NCBI RefSeq assembly: GCF_900096965.1
Contig: NZ_FMYM01000004.1
Coordinates: forward strand, 62,001-126,000
DNA: 64,000 bases
Source: Shouchella lonarensis
GTDB taxonomy: Bacteria > Bacillota > Bacilli > Bacillales > Bacillaceae_D
Direction: 5' to 3'
Positions 8,198-15,135 of this stretch are shown piece by piece. Numbering within the stretch: the stretch's first letter is position 1; each line of letters opens with the position of its first letter. The notes beneath the pieces were generated by a model. That model was not told the DNA's origin. It saw only the letters and a list, made by a program, of their open reading frames with translations, and made no database searches. The position numbers and the translations under genes were made by a program.

Positions 8198-8204
8198 TTA
8201 AGAA

Positions 8205-8231
8205 TCCGTCCCAAGTGGGGCGGACTTTTTT
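8205..8231 (+). terminator. Terminator
   Basis: TCCGTCCC / GGGGCGGA hairpin (one G-T pair) followed by six T. Confidence 0.8.
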
Positions 8232-8238
8232 GTGGACC

Positions 8239-8299
8239 AATTCGTCCGCAAATCGTCCGCCTTTTCGCCGCTTACATCGCCTATCATACGCGGCATAAT
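8239..8299 (+). promoter_or_regulatory. Regulon promoter
   Basis: Tandem 11-mers around AATTCGTCCGC, AAATCGTCCGC and TTTTCGCCGCT, then TACATCGCC and CATAAT (8294-8299). The CCCTTT element is degenerate here. Confidence 0.6.
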
Positions 8300-8334
8300 A
8301 AATATATAAATTAATTCAACGGGAGCTGGTAAAT

Positions 8335-8622
8335 ATGGCAACATTAACGTTTGCAGAGATGAAAAAGCTGAATGAAAGCATCGGGCAAGATTGGTTTAGC
8401 GAAGGGGCAGCGGAGTTTTTCAACACAGAATATGAAACTAGACATGCATCGGAAGGTTTCTTCATAACTTCTGAGCATAATGGTGATGGAATTCGTCGCT
8501 TCTCCATCCGATCATTTGACTTGAAAACTTACAAAGTTAAAACCATAGGAAGGTTCATGGAGTTTGAGACTTTAAAAGATGCAAGAAAGAGACTGAATAA
8601 GATATTGCGAATTTACCGCTAA
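8335..8622 (+). CDS. Small paralogous protein, family A copy 4
   Basis: A 95-residue paralog (MATLTFAEMKKLNESIG, WFSEGAAEFFN, GFFITSEH, RRFSIRSFDLK, VKTIGRFMEFETLKDARK). GGGAG stands nine bases before the ATG. It is followed by a terminator and then by the HTH gene at 8666. Confidence 0.65.
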   Translation: MATLTFAEMKKLNESIGQDWFSEGAAEFFNTEYETRHASEGFFITSEHNGDGIRRFSIRSFDLKTYKVKTIGRFMEFETLKDARKRLNKILRIYR

Positions 8623-8623
8623 G

Positions 8624-8644
8624 CCCCGATGTATCGGGGTTTTC
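8624..8644 (+). terminator. Terminator
   Basis: CCCCGAT / ATCGGGG with a two-base loop, then TTTTC. Confidence 0.75.
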
Positions 8645-8665
8645 TTCACGAAAGGAGCGTGTATC

Positions 8666-8893
8666 ATGGATAGAGAAGAACTACAAAAATTCCTAATGGA
8701 AAACCTTCTCACTAAACGGGAAGCAATGAAAGTTACTAGGCAAAAAGACTCTACATTTAAACAAGCCGTGAGAGATAAGCGTTTAAAGCCATTTTTTCGA
8801 AAAGGCACTGGCAGAAGCCAAGTGAATCTTTATTTAAAAGAAGATGCCGAAGCATACTGCAAACGTGCTGATAAAAGAAGAAGGTGCCCGTAG
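8666..8893 (+). CDS. Small HTH-like DNA-binding protein
   Basis: A 75-residue basic protein. The segment LTKREAMKVTRQKDSTFKQA followed by KPFFRKGTGRSQVNLYLKEDAEAY resembles excisionase/MerR-type winged HTH proteins (HTH_17), in which a helix-turn-helix is followed by a wing and a terminal helix. GAAAGGAG lies well placed before the ATG. It has no repeat promoter of its own and may be reached by read-through from 8335. Whether it regulates the array is not known. Confidence 0.6.
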   Translation: MDREELQKFLMENLLTKREAMKVTRQKDSTFKQAVRDKRLKPFFRKGTGRSQVNLYLKEDAEAYCKRADKRRRCP

Positions 8894-8907
8894 ACACCTT
8901 CTTCTTT
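8876..8907. terminator. Bidirectional terminator
   Basis: AGAAGAAGGTG / CACCTTCTTCT hairpin at the convergent ends of two genes; it includes the last codons of both. Confidence 0.8.
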
Positions 8908-9349
8908 ATAGAAACATCTCATCTCCCGCAATGATTTCTTCTCCCATTATTTCATCACCATATACATCTTCTTTCGTCTCGATCCGTGGAATGGTTCGAT
9001 CATTAATTTGAGTTGTGTTTGATCCAATCAAACTCTTGATGATGTAGTCGATTTGATTTTGGTCAAGTCCTCCCTCTAAACCTAACCCCCTATTATCAAA
9101 CCCCACAAAAATCACAGAACCATAATAGAATTGCCTTGAATCGCTCGCACAAACATCAATTGTTGGCATTCCTTCTTCTTTAGACTCATCATAGAAAAAC
9201 ATAATGCTAACATCAATAAACCGCCAACCTAAAGTACCATCCGAATTAACACCCACCATCTTCTTTTTTTCTTTCAAAGTTGTGTATTCATACTCAATGA
9301 TTTCAAATTCCGTATTTTTCTCACCTGGAAATAAACGCAATGCTTTCAT
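8906..9349 (-). CDS. DUF3846-like protein with acidic tail
   Basis: A 147-residue paralog of the 5884 protein: MKALRLFPGEKNTEFEIIEYE, LGWRFIDVSIMFFYD, GSVIFVGFDNRG, GLDQNQIDYIIKSL, then a terminal acidic segment (EDVYGDEIMGEEIIAGDEMFL). The start is the ATG at 9347-9349, nine bases after GGGAG. The upstream in-frame codons translate the promoter repeats and are not coding. Role unknown. Confidence 0.65.
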   Translation of the reverse strand: MKALRLFPGEKNTEFEIIEYEYTTLKEKKKMVGVNSDGTLGWRFIDVSIMFFYDESKEEGMPTIDVCASDSRQFYYGSVIFVGFDNRGLGLEGGLDQNQIDYIIKSLIGSNTTQINDRTIPRIETKEDVYGDEIMGEEIIAGDEMFL

Positions 9350-9388
9350 AATGAACGTCTCCCTTGATTTAATTTGCCTTACATATAT

Positions 9389-9447
9389 ATCATATCGCGC
9401 CTGAAAGGGTATGCACGCGGCGATACCGCGGACATTCTGCGGACAAA
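9389..9447 (-). promoter_or_regulatory. Regulon promoter (minus)
   Basis: Minus strand: TTTGTCCGCAG, AATGTCCGCGG, TATCGCCGCGT, then GCATACCCTTTC and TATGAT (9389-9394). Confidence 0.7.
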
Positions 9448-9484
9448 CTTGTGTCCGTAAGTTTTCACTCACGGACACCCTCTA

Positions 9485-9856
9485 CTATTTATCTAACCAA
9501 ATGTAAGGAATAAGTTGACCCTCTCGCCGGACAACTTTCTTTCCGATCCTTTGTCTTATTTTATTGATATGATCTTCATGAAGACCTTTGATATTACCTA
9601 CACTATCCTTAGCAGTAAAAACATGAATTCCATGTTGTGCGTAAGAATAACGTGATGTTCCAACTCCAATTGCTGGAAATTCGTCACAACATGAAGTCAT
9701 AGGATCAAACCATAAGTCTATATCCTCTGTAACCGACATCCTTTCAACACCCCCACCAACTAACTTATTGATTAATTCCCATGTCAATCTTTCAAAACTG
9801 CAAAACTCATATTCCGTCTTCCCTTCACCAGGAAAAATTTTCAGTATTTTTTCCAT
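9485..9856 (-). CDS. DUF3846-like protein
   Basis: A 123-residue paralog: MEKILKIFPGEGKTEYEFCSFE, VERMSVTEDIDLWFD, FPAIGVG, GIHVFTAKDSVGNIKGLHEDHINKI, ending IPYIWLDK like the 1768 protein. The ATG at 9854-9856 follows AAAGGAG by eight bases. It is independently transcribed from its own repeat promoter. Confidence 0.65.
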   Translation of the reverse strand: MEKILKIFPGEGKTEYEFCSFERLTWELINKLVGGGVERMSVTEDIDLWFDPMTSCCDEFPAIGVGTSRYSYAQHGIHVFTAKDSVGNIKGLHEDHINKIRQRIGKKVVRREGQLIPYIWLDK

Positions 9857-9894
9857 ATACACAACTCCTTTGATCTGATTGGCCTTACATATAT

Positions 9895-9953
9895 ATCATA
9901 CCGCGTCCAAAAGGTGATGCACGCGGCGTTACCGCGGACATTCTGCGGACAAA
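9895..9953 (-). promoter_or_regulatory. Regulon promoter (minus)
   Basis: Minus strand: TTTGTCCGCAG, AATGTCCGCGG, TAACGCCGCGT, then GCATCACCTTTTGG and TATGAT (9895-9900). Confidence 0.7.
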
Positions 9954-9987
9954 AAAATAGCACAAACCTCAAATTGTGGTTTGTACT
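9952..9987 (-). terminator. Terminator of methylase-like gene
   Basis: AGTACAAACC / GGTTTGTGCT hairpin followed on the minus strand by seven T. Confidence 0.8.
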
Positions 9988-9997
9988 ATTAGAACTC

Positions 9998-10726
9998 TTA
10001 TTTCGCGGCATCCGTCAATATCTGCTTTGCTATCGAGCGCAAGTGTTCAGGAATTCCTTTAGTTTCGGTAAGTGGCTTATAACGGTTTCTTTTATTTGTC
10101 CACTTAACTTGAAAGTAATCAGCAATTTCCTCTGTATAAGGCATTAGGTTGAGCGACGAAAACTGTAAAGGATCGTCACTGTCGTTCTGAACAAAAAATA
10201 CTCCCTTTGCGTCTGTTCGTTTCAGCACATCGACCTGGACTATCACCGCATTCATGCCTCTGATCAGCGCGTTAAAAAGTAGAAACGGCATCGCACGATC
10301 TGACAATTCCTCTGCGTGGTACAGGTACCACGATGGGCGGTAGTGGTCATGCTGCTTCCTATTATGATTCCAAGCCTTGATCATGATTCCACCCGTTCCA
10401 GCGCAAGGCTCGTAAAAGGTGCCGCCTGCGGATGGAGCCACTAATTTTGTTAGCAGTTCAGCCACTGAATCAGGCGTAAAGTCTTGTTTCTTCTTTCTGT
10501 CTGAGTGCTCATTCTGATAATACTTATGAAACCAGTCGTAGCTCATATCATAGTGTGCCTCTGTTAGAAAGTCCTTGAACAGGGACTCGCGTTGGGTGCG
10601 GTTATACAAGATTTCCATTAGCGCACTCGGCGCTTTATAAGCGTCGTCTACGCCTAGAAGTGTGTTGATTAATACTGTTTCTTTTTGGATTGCTTGTGTG
10701 TCCATCCGATTTGTGATTCTTGACAT
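9998..10726 (-). CDS. N-6 adenine DNA methylase-like protein, motif IV not evident
   Basis: A 242-residue HsdM-like domain. QDFTPDSVAELLTKLVAP (about 81-97) is the usual entry to the SAM-binding domain and EPCAGTGGIMIKAWN (about 105-119) is motif I. The segment where the catalytic NPPY/F is expected reads VFFVQNDSDDPLQFSSLNLMPY instead. Short proteins with this QNDxxxxLxFSSxNxMPY ending occur in Firmicute mobile elements. It may bind SAM or DNA without methylating, or use an unrecognised catalytic loop. The start has GGGGG eight bases upstream. Its divergent promoter carries the regulon repeats. Confidence 0.7.
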   Translation of the reverse strand: MSRITNRMDTQAIQKETVLINTLLGVDDAYKAPSALMEILYNRTQRESLFKDFLTEAHYDMSYDWFHKYYQNEHSDRKKKQDFTPDSVAELLTKLVAPSAGGTFYEPCAGTGGIMIKAWNHNRKQHDHYRPSWYLYHAEELSDRAMPFLLFNALIRGMNAVIVQVDVLKRTDAKGVFFVQNDSDDPLQFSSLNLMPYTEEIADYFQVKWTNKRNRYKPLTETKGIPEHLRSIAKQILTDAAK

Positions 10727-10749
10727 GTAAACATCCCCCTTTCCTTACT

Positions 10750-10866
10750 ATTATGTTGCACCACAGAGGGGATGTACGCGGCGATCGCGCGGCAGTTTTG
10801 CGGATGATTTGTCCACAATTTGTCCGCCGTTCCGCCGCGTACATCCCCTTTTGGTCGCGGCATAAT
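10750..10866. promoter_or_regulatory. Divergent regulon promoter region
   Basis: Minus -10 CATAAT (10750-10755), plus -10 CATAAT (10861-10866). Plus strand: TTGTCCACAAT, TTGTCCGCCGT, TCCGCCGCGTA, CATCCCCTTTTGG. Minus strand: AATCATCCGCA, AAACTGCCGCG, CGATCGCCGCG, TACATCCCC. Confidence 0.7.
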
Positions 10867-10900
10867 AAATATATAAGTTAAATCAAAGGAGCTGTTACAC

Positions 10901-11299
10901 ATGGGGAAAAAAGTATTACTACTTACGCCTGGAGAACACAAAACGGAATTTGAGATCAAGCCTTACGAGGGCTTAACATTACAAGCACAACAAAACTTTG
11001 TAGGAGGGATGCTTGCCGCCATGCCAATCACCCCAAACACTGACCTTTGGTACAATGACGAGTTTCTACTACTAGACATGCCGCCAACGATCGTTGTCTC
11101 TTACGGAAATAGCGAACCTACCACGATCTGTGGTCCAGTCTTTTTCTCTAGTCATAATGGCAAAGGTGTATCGAAAGGGTTAAACCAAGATCAAATGAAC
11201 CACATTATCAAAATGATCAACTCAAACATCGTGCAACTTAGTGAGCAGGTTCCACCGTTTAAAACACGAATTATTCCGTGGCTCCAGCTTGGTCAGTAG
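10901..11299 (+). CDS. DUF3846-like protein
   Basis: A 132-residue paralog: KVLLLTPGEHKTEFEIKPYEGL, FVGGMLAAMPITPNTDLWYND, PPTIVVSYG, ICGPVFFSSHNGKGVSKGLNQDQMNHII, IIPWLQL. It is the clearest match to the DUF3846 pattern (start strand, GGxxxxxP, a GP/GT-F-F strand, then LTxxQ). AAAGGAG is nine bases before the ATG. Closest in this window to the 11935 protein. Role unknown. Confidence 0.68.
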   Translation: MGKKVLLLTPGEHKTEFEIKPYEGLTLQAQQNFVGGMLAAMPITPNTDLWYNDEFLLLDMPPTIVVSYGNSEPTTICGPVFFSSHNGKGVSKGLNQDQMNHIIKMINSNIVQLSEQVPPFKTRIIPWLQLGQ

Positions 11300-11308
11300 C
11301 GTATGTAC

Positions 11309-11335
11309 GGGTGTAGCCTGAGTCTGGTTACACCC
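11309..11335 (+). terminator. Stem-loop after 10901 gene
   Basis: GGGTGTAGCC / GGTTACACCC hairpin. It lacks a good T-run, so termination would be weak or factor-assisted. Confidence 0.45.
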
Positions 11336-11348
11336 AGATACGGAAATT

Positions 11349-11406
11349 TTGTCCGCAAATTGTCCGCTGTATCGCCGCGTACAACCCCTTTCGTACGCGT
11401 CATAAT
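11349..11406 (+). promoter_or_regulatory. Regulon promoter
   Basis: TTGTCCGCAAA, TTGTCCGCTGT, ATCGCCGCGTA, then CAACCCCTTTCG and CATAAT (11401-11406). Confidence 0.7.
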
Positions 11407-11440
11407 AAGTATATAAGTTAAATCAAAGGAGCTGTTACAC

Positions 11441-11815
11441 ATGTTTGTCGAAAAACTTTACTGGACTCATCACGAGTGCGAAGGATCTGCGCATACAAAA
11501 ACCGAGAAAATACAATTATTAGGCTGCTATTGGGACGATAGGATTTTCACTTTAGATGACGAGTCTGAACATATCGAACATACGAGAGTGGGCTACAACG
11601 ATCCGTTGATCAAAAGGAAAGAGGTTTGTCGCATGATCAATAAACATACCTCCTTCAACATAACCAATGATACAAAACATTTTGTCTATGAAACTTCTCC
11701 TTACGAAGAGAGTTGCATACTTACTGTATTTCAAGATATTTTTGGTGCACCACAATATGAGCATCTTCACTTTGACTCATTGGACAAGATGGTCGATTTC
11801 TCGCACGAGGCTTGA
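11441..11815 (+). CDS. Hypothetical protein of the regulon
   Basis: A 124-residue protein with no recognised domain: MFVEKLYWTHHECEG, QLLGCYWDDRIFTLDD, a central KRKEVCRMINKHTSF, and a C-terminal CILTVFQDIFG. It has several His and Cys residues but no clear metal motif. The promoter, AAAGGAG site and leader are almost identical to those of its neighbours, so expression is probably shared. It belongs to neither paralog family. Confidence 0.6.
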   Translation: MFVEKLYWTHHECEGSAHTKTEKIQLLGCYWDDRIFTLDDESEHIEHTRVGYNDPLIKRKEVCRMINKHTSFNITNDTKHFVYETSPYEESCILTVFQDIFGAPQYEHLHFDSLDKMVDFSHEA

Positions 11816-11822
11816 ACCATTC

Positions 11823-11855
11823 GCGTCAGGGTTGTTGTGTCCTGGCGCCTTTTTT
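11823..11855 (+). terminator. Terminator
   Basis: GCGTCAGG / CCTGGCGC hairpin followed by CTTTTTT. The T-run is directly followed by the next repeat promoter. Confidence 0.8.
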
Positions 11856-11900
11856 GTCCGCAAATTGTCCGCGTACATCCCCTTTTGGACGCGTCATAAT
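11854..11900 (+). promoter_or_regulatory. Regulon promoter, minimal form
   Basis: Only two 11-mers, TTGTCCGCAAA and TTGTCCGCGTA, then CATCCCCTTTTGGACGCGT and CATAAT (11895-11900). This is the shortest example and helps to define the core. Confidence 0.7.
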
Positions 11901-11934
11901 AAGTATATAAGTTAAATCAAAGGAGTTGCTAAAC

Positions 11935-12336
11935 ATGGTAAGAGCATTTTTATTACTTACGCCGGACACTCACAAAGTTGAAGTTTCAGCCGTCACTTAT
12001 AATAATTTCGATTTAAAAACCAGACAAAAATTAGTTGGTGATCACCTTGACTTCATGTCGATCACACAAGAAATTGATCTATGGTACAACAAAGAGTTGA
12101 ATACGGAACCAACGATTTGCGTTTCCCATGGAAAGCACGATTCTAGGATTATTCACGGACCAGCTTTTTTTGCGGCTTGTGATCACGAAGAGAAAATGTT
12201 GGGGCTCACCGCTGGACAAATCATGGACCTTTTTCTGATAATAAATGAAGATTCGGCGCAACTCACTGAACCATTTCCACCGTTTAAAAAAAGGTCCATC
12301 CCCATGCTTTCTACTCCACTGCTTCATGTCAAGTAA
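11935..12336 (+). CDS. DUF3846-like protein
   Basis: A 133-residue paralog: VRAFLLLTPDTHKVEVSAVTYNN, LVGDHLDFMSITQEIDLWYNKE, PTICVSHG, IHGPAFFAACDHEEKMLGLTAGQIMDLF, SIPML. The start is the ATG nine bases after AAAGGAG. It is probably followed in the same transcript by the small zinc-ribbon ORF at 12389. Confidence 0.65.
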   Translation: MVRAFLLLTPDTHKVEVSAVTYNNFDLKTRQKLVGDHLDFMSITQEIDLWYNKELNTEPTICVSHGKHDSRIIHGPAFFAACDHEEKMLGLTAGQIMDLFLIINEDSAQLTEPFPPFKKRSIPMLSTPLLHVK

Positions 12337-12388
12337 ATACGATGTGTGTAACCAGATATTATCATTAACTATACAGGGGGAATGAACC

Positions 12389-12532
12389 ATGGGGCGTATA
12401 TATGGAACCTATAATTGCGGATGCGCGGGCAGCATTAACACGAAAAGAAGCAACGCTACTTTCGAACGGAAATGCAGTCTGTGCAACTTGCTGGACGAAC
12501 AAGAAAAGAGAAAAAAGCGCGATAAAAAATAG
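12389..12532 (+). CDS. Small zinc-ribbon-like protein (47 aa)
   Basis: A 47-residue basic protein, MGRIYGTYNCGC followed by a lysine-rich tail. NCGC at 9-12 and CSLC at 29-32 could form a four-cysteine zinc site. GGGGG stands eight bases before the ATG. An overlapping frame starting at the ATG at 12401 is also open, but its ribosome site is poor and it has no motif. Role unknown. Confidence 0.5.
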   Translation: MGRIYGTYNCGCAGSINTKRSNATFERKCSLCNLLDEQEKRKKRDKK

Positions 12533-12584
12533 ACGATTGACCAATTTTTGTACAGATCGTACAATAAGATAAGATTTCATAATT

Positions 12585-12613
12585 GCGTCAGGTTTATGGA
12601 CTGACGCCTTTTT
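12585..12613 (+). terminator. Terminator
   Basis: GCGTCAG / CTGACGC hairpin followed by CTTTTT. Confidence 0.85.
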
Positions 12614-12639
12614 ACTCAACTAAAGGAAGGGTTGTACAT

Positions 12640-12774
12640 ATGAGAGATGACACACAACGATTTGCATTTGAATTTTGTTACATTCCACCAGACAAGAAAG
12701 CAAAAGTCATAGCAATTGAAGATTTACGATTTGAAAAAATGCGTAAAGAATACTTAAATGGTAGACTAAAGTAA
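12640..12774 (+). CDS. Small hypothetical protein (44 aa)
   Basis: A 44-residue charged ORF beginning MRDDTQRFAFEF, with GGAAGGG eight bases upstream and flanked by terminators on both sides. The second half is a predicted helix (IAIEDLRFEKMRKEYL). No family recognised; coding status rests on the ribosome site and boundaries. Confidence 0.4.
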   Translation: MRDDTQRFAFEFCYIPPDKKAKVIAIEDLRFEKMRKEYLNGRLK

Positions 12775-12778
12775 AAAC

Positions 12779-12800
12779 AGGGGGCGTTAAGCCCCTTTAC
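12779..12800. terminator. Bidirectional hairpin at convergent gene ends
   Basis: AGGGGG-C-GTTAA-GCCCCT hairpin. It overlaps the last codons and stop of the aimP-like ORF; T-rich sequence follows on the minus strand. Confidence 0.55.
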
Positions 12801-12903
12801 TACTTGCGTCATACGGAAGCCCTGGATTTCCTGGGTCTAGCACTTCCGAACTAACCGCCGCTAACCCCAACACAACCACCAACAATACCAAAGTCCTTTT
12901 CAT
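12787..12903 (-). CDS. aimP: AimP-like secreted pheromone precursor A (ends ASSKGA)
   Basis: A 38-residue ORF 13 bases downstream of the aimR-like gene. It begins MKRTLVLLVVVLGLAAVSS, a positively charged start and hydrophobic core with an AVSS-type cleavage site, and ends DASSKGA. Arbitrium peptides of Bacillus phages (SAIRGA, GMPRGA) are C-terminal hexapeptides ending in GA, matured after export; ASSKGA fits this with Lys in place of Arg. GGGTGAGAAAA precedes the ATG. It is too short for usual gene calling. Mature length and activity are inferred. Confidence 0.72.
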   Translation of the reverse strand: MKRTLVLLVVVLGLAAVSSEVLDPGNPGLPYDASSKGA

Positions 12904-12916
12904 TTTTCTCACCCTT

Positions 12917-14056
12917 TCACCCGAATCTCGGAAATTGGATTTCTTGTTTTACAAATGGTCGTAAGTAAGACTGATTTTCTACCTCAAAACGATCCAACGC
13001 TTCCCACAAAACTGCTTCTTTCCCTGTCGCAATGCCCCTATACCACGTTAAACAAGCACTTTGATTTCCTTCTGCCTCTAACTGGCTTATCATCTCAAGC
13101 GCCTTGTCCACTTCGCAACGCACAATATATTGGTGCACTTGCTCGCAAGGTGCAATGCCTGTTAAGTCAAACTGTTCACCGCAAATATTTCGTGCAAAAG
13201 GATAATATTCGTTTTCTAATCGCTCGGCATAGGCGACTAATCCTGCTTTTTTTGCGTAAAATATGGCTTGTTCATAGTGGGGTAATGCTTCTTTTCTATC
13301 CAGTCCACACAATGTTGCCAATCCAAGTCCGTGAAGAGCAGGCGCAAGCATTGCTTCTGGAGTTGCAGGATTATCAACGACCTCTGTAAATACTTCCCTC
13401 GCTTTTTTAAAATCGCCCTTCACACGAAGCAAGCCTGTCCCCATTGATAGTGAAGCGCGGCTTAATAAAACGCTTTTCATAAAACTTGGCTCGATCTTTA
13501 CGAGTTTGCCTGGCATGTGATCGACAAGGGAAATCGTGTTCTCAAGACAGCCAAGCTGCTCATGGGCATGTACCTCTAGTAGTTCCAAACGTACTTTAAG
13601 CACTTCTGATTCTACGTGGCCGACTAGATCACGGGCTTTGCTGATAACGCCTTTGTATGATAGTTTGCGCTGAATAACTTCTAACAATAATCTATAAACT
13701 GTCGTCCACTCTTCTAAGTACACATTACTTTTGTGCTGTTCCAACAACTGCTTCAAAATGTCCACTTGTTGGAATGCTACAGCATATTCAAATGCATCCT
13801 GAATATGACTATGACTTTCTAATGCAAGCGCATACTCGTTCATGAATTGCGCCACCCGATCTGGTGTCACCTTTTTAACTGCTAACATCACCTGTTCGAA
13901 GGTGAGCAGACTGGAATACTTGTTTTGGTCAACGTCTGTCCCTCTTGCTAAGTGTCGCATCAGTGCAGGAGACCACGCATCAGGATTCTCCCACAACTCC
14001 ATCTTTCGTAACAGCTTTTCCGTCTCTTCTGCGATTGCATCAACTGTTGACTGCAT
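12917..14056 (-). CDS. aimR: AimR-family (arbitrium) pheromone receptor A
   Basis: A 379-residue all-helical TPR protein. The segment around 50-100 (FEQVMLAVKKVTPDRVAQFM, then NEYALAL and DAFEYA) matches SPbeta AimR in spacing and key residues (PDR, M..Y, ALEYA). The C-terminal part (ALDRFEVENQSYLRPFVKQEI) matches the last TPR of AimR. In phages AimR binds DNA without peptide and is released by AimP. Here it is followed by aimP A. It shares about the same architecture with three other genes in the window. The start follows GGGAGGGG. A Rap/PlcR-type role within RRNPP is the alternative. Confidence 0.8.
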   Translation of the reverse strand: MQSTVDAIAEETEKLLRKMELWENPDAWSPALMRHLARGTDVDQNKYSSLLTFEQVMLAVKKVTPDRVAQFMNEYALALESHSHIQDAFEYAVAFQQVDILKQLLEQHKSNVYLEEWTTVYRLLLEVIQRKLSYKGVISKARDLVGHVESEVLKVRLELLEVHAHEQLGCLENTISLVDHMPGKLVKIEPSFMKSVLLSRASLSMGTGLLRVKGDFKKAREVFTEVVDNPATPEAMLAPALHGLGLATLCGLDRKEALPHYEQAIFYAKKAGLVAYAERLENEYYPFARNICGEQFDLTGIAPCEQVHQYIVRCEVDKALEMISQLEAEGNQSACLTWYRGIATGKEAVLWEALDRFEVENQSYLRPFVKQEIQFPRFG

Positions 14057-14148
14057 TCTACCCCTCCCTAAACGTCTTTTTATTCTTTATTCGACGGGAA
14101 AGTGGCTATTCCTTCCTTTTTCGTCCGACAAATATCGCGATATATGAA

Positions 14149-14183
14149 AAGAGCTTGACACCTTTGGTTGGCATCAAGCTCTT
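14149..14183 (-). terminator. Terminator of 14192 gene
   Basis: AAGAGCTTGA / TCAAGCTCTT hairpin followed on the minus strand by TTTTC. Confidence 0.8.
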
Positions 14184-14191
14184 CTCCGCAC

Positions 14192-14989
14192 CTACTTATC
14201 CATCAATAACCCCAGAACCTTCTTCATGATTTCTTCTTTCTCATCAACCCCAGCAGAATTCGGAATCTCCTTGATTGCAAGTTGAATCTCAAATTGATTT
14301 CCTTCATCAGCCAAAAAGTCGGCAATCTTCTTCAAACGCTTACTCAAAACGTCCCCACGGTAAGCGCCTGACAACTCTATTGCGTGACTATTCTCTGATA
14401 AATCGTGAAGGTTCTCTCCACTCTCCACGACTTCATCAACCGCCTCTATCGTTGCAGCAACTTCACTACCCGCACCAGATATAACCGCACTCATTGCCTG
14501 CCTCTTCGTCTCTTCTTCAATCTCACGGACTACCTGGTCAATTTCTAATCGGTTTTTCTCCGCCCACTTCCTTAATTTATCGCGTAACACGTATACTTTG
14601 GGTTTGCTAGCACCGAGCGCTTCTGCTAATTTTGCGCGCTGTTTTTTATACCGCTTTTCATAAACTCCCCACATCAAGTAAAACTGTTGTTTCGTGTCAA
14701 TTTGCATAAAAGTCTCATAGTCTGGCACTTGGCTTTTGTATTCTTTCAGTAAAGAAAGAGGAATAACAGATTGTTTATATCGTTTCAACTCACGTGGAAC
14801 GTTGAGTTTCTGGAGCAGCGCATAATATGGTCCTTCACGCATACCCATTTTCTCGCATATATCTTTATTTTTATAGAGCGCGCGCCAACGCTCCAGCAAT
14901 TCCTTTTGTTCTTGTTCCGACCGCTTTTTAAATTCTTCTGATGGCAGCACATCGTTCATGTTATACACCTTCACTTCGCTTGGTTTCAT
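14192..14989 (-). CDS. Hypothetical protein with HTH-like N-terminal region
   Basis: A 265-residue charged protein. Residues 1-60 (MKPSEVKVYNMNDVLPSEEF, then LLERWRALYKNKDICEKMG and YYALLQKLNVPRE) look like a helix-turn-helix of the kind that reads 'kind of repeat, grow, choose' recruitment modules, and a second possible HTH lies near 115-140 (KLAEALGASKPKVYVLRDKL). The C-terminal half is acidic. No known family is assigned. The start is uncertain: the ATG at 14989 has only AGAAAG upstream, while a TTG at 15014-15016 would add nine residues. It lies upstream of aimR A and could be cotranscribed up to the terminator. Confidence 0.5.
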   Translation of the reverse strand: MKPSEVKVYNMNDVLPSEEFKKRSEQEQKELLERWRALYKNKDICEKMGMREGPYYALLQKLNVPRELKRYKQSVIPLSLLKEYKSQVPDYETFMQIDTKQQFYLMWGVYEKRYKKQRAKLAEALGASKPKVYVLRDKLRKWAEKNRLEIDQVVREIEEETKRQAMSAVISGAGSEVAATIEAVDEVVESGENLHDLSENSHAIELSGAYRGDVLSKRLKKIADFLADEGNQFEIQLAIKEIPNSAGVDEKEEIMKKVLGLLMDK

Positions 14990-15135
14990 ATATTCTTTCT
15001 TTTCTTGAGAAAACAACTCGTTTTTTGTCGCAAAATATTACTTCGACAGGCATACATGGTAATCCTGTTGAATCTCGTTTAAAAGTGATAAAATTATAAG
15101 AAACACCCCAAAAATTTTCATTGGAGAAGATGCAC

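Noticed and set aside
6372-8299. Repeated GTCCGC units as a possible CRISPR array
   Set aside because: The units are 11 bp, directly abutting, GC-rich and placed only upstream of start codons; there are no spacers or cas genes.
12401-12592. An alternative ORF overlapping the 47-residue zinc-ribbon gene
   Set aside because: Its ATG lacks a good ribosome site and the product has no recognisable feature; the other frame has GGGGG and a four-Cys motif.
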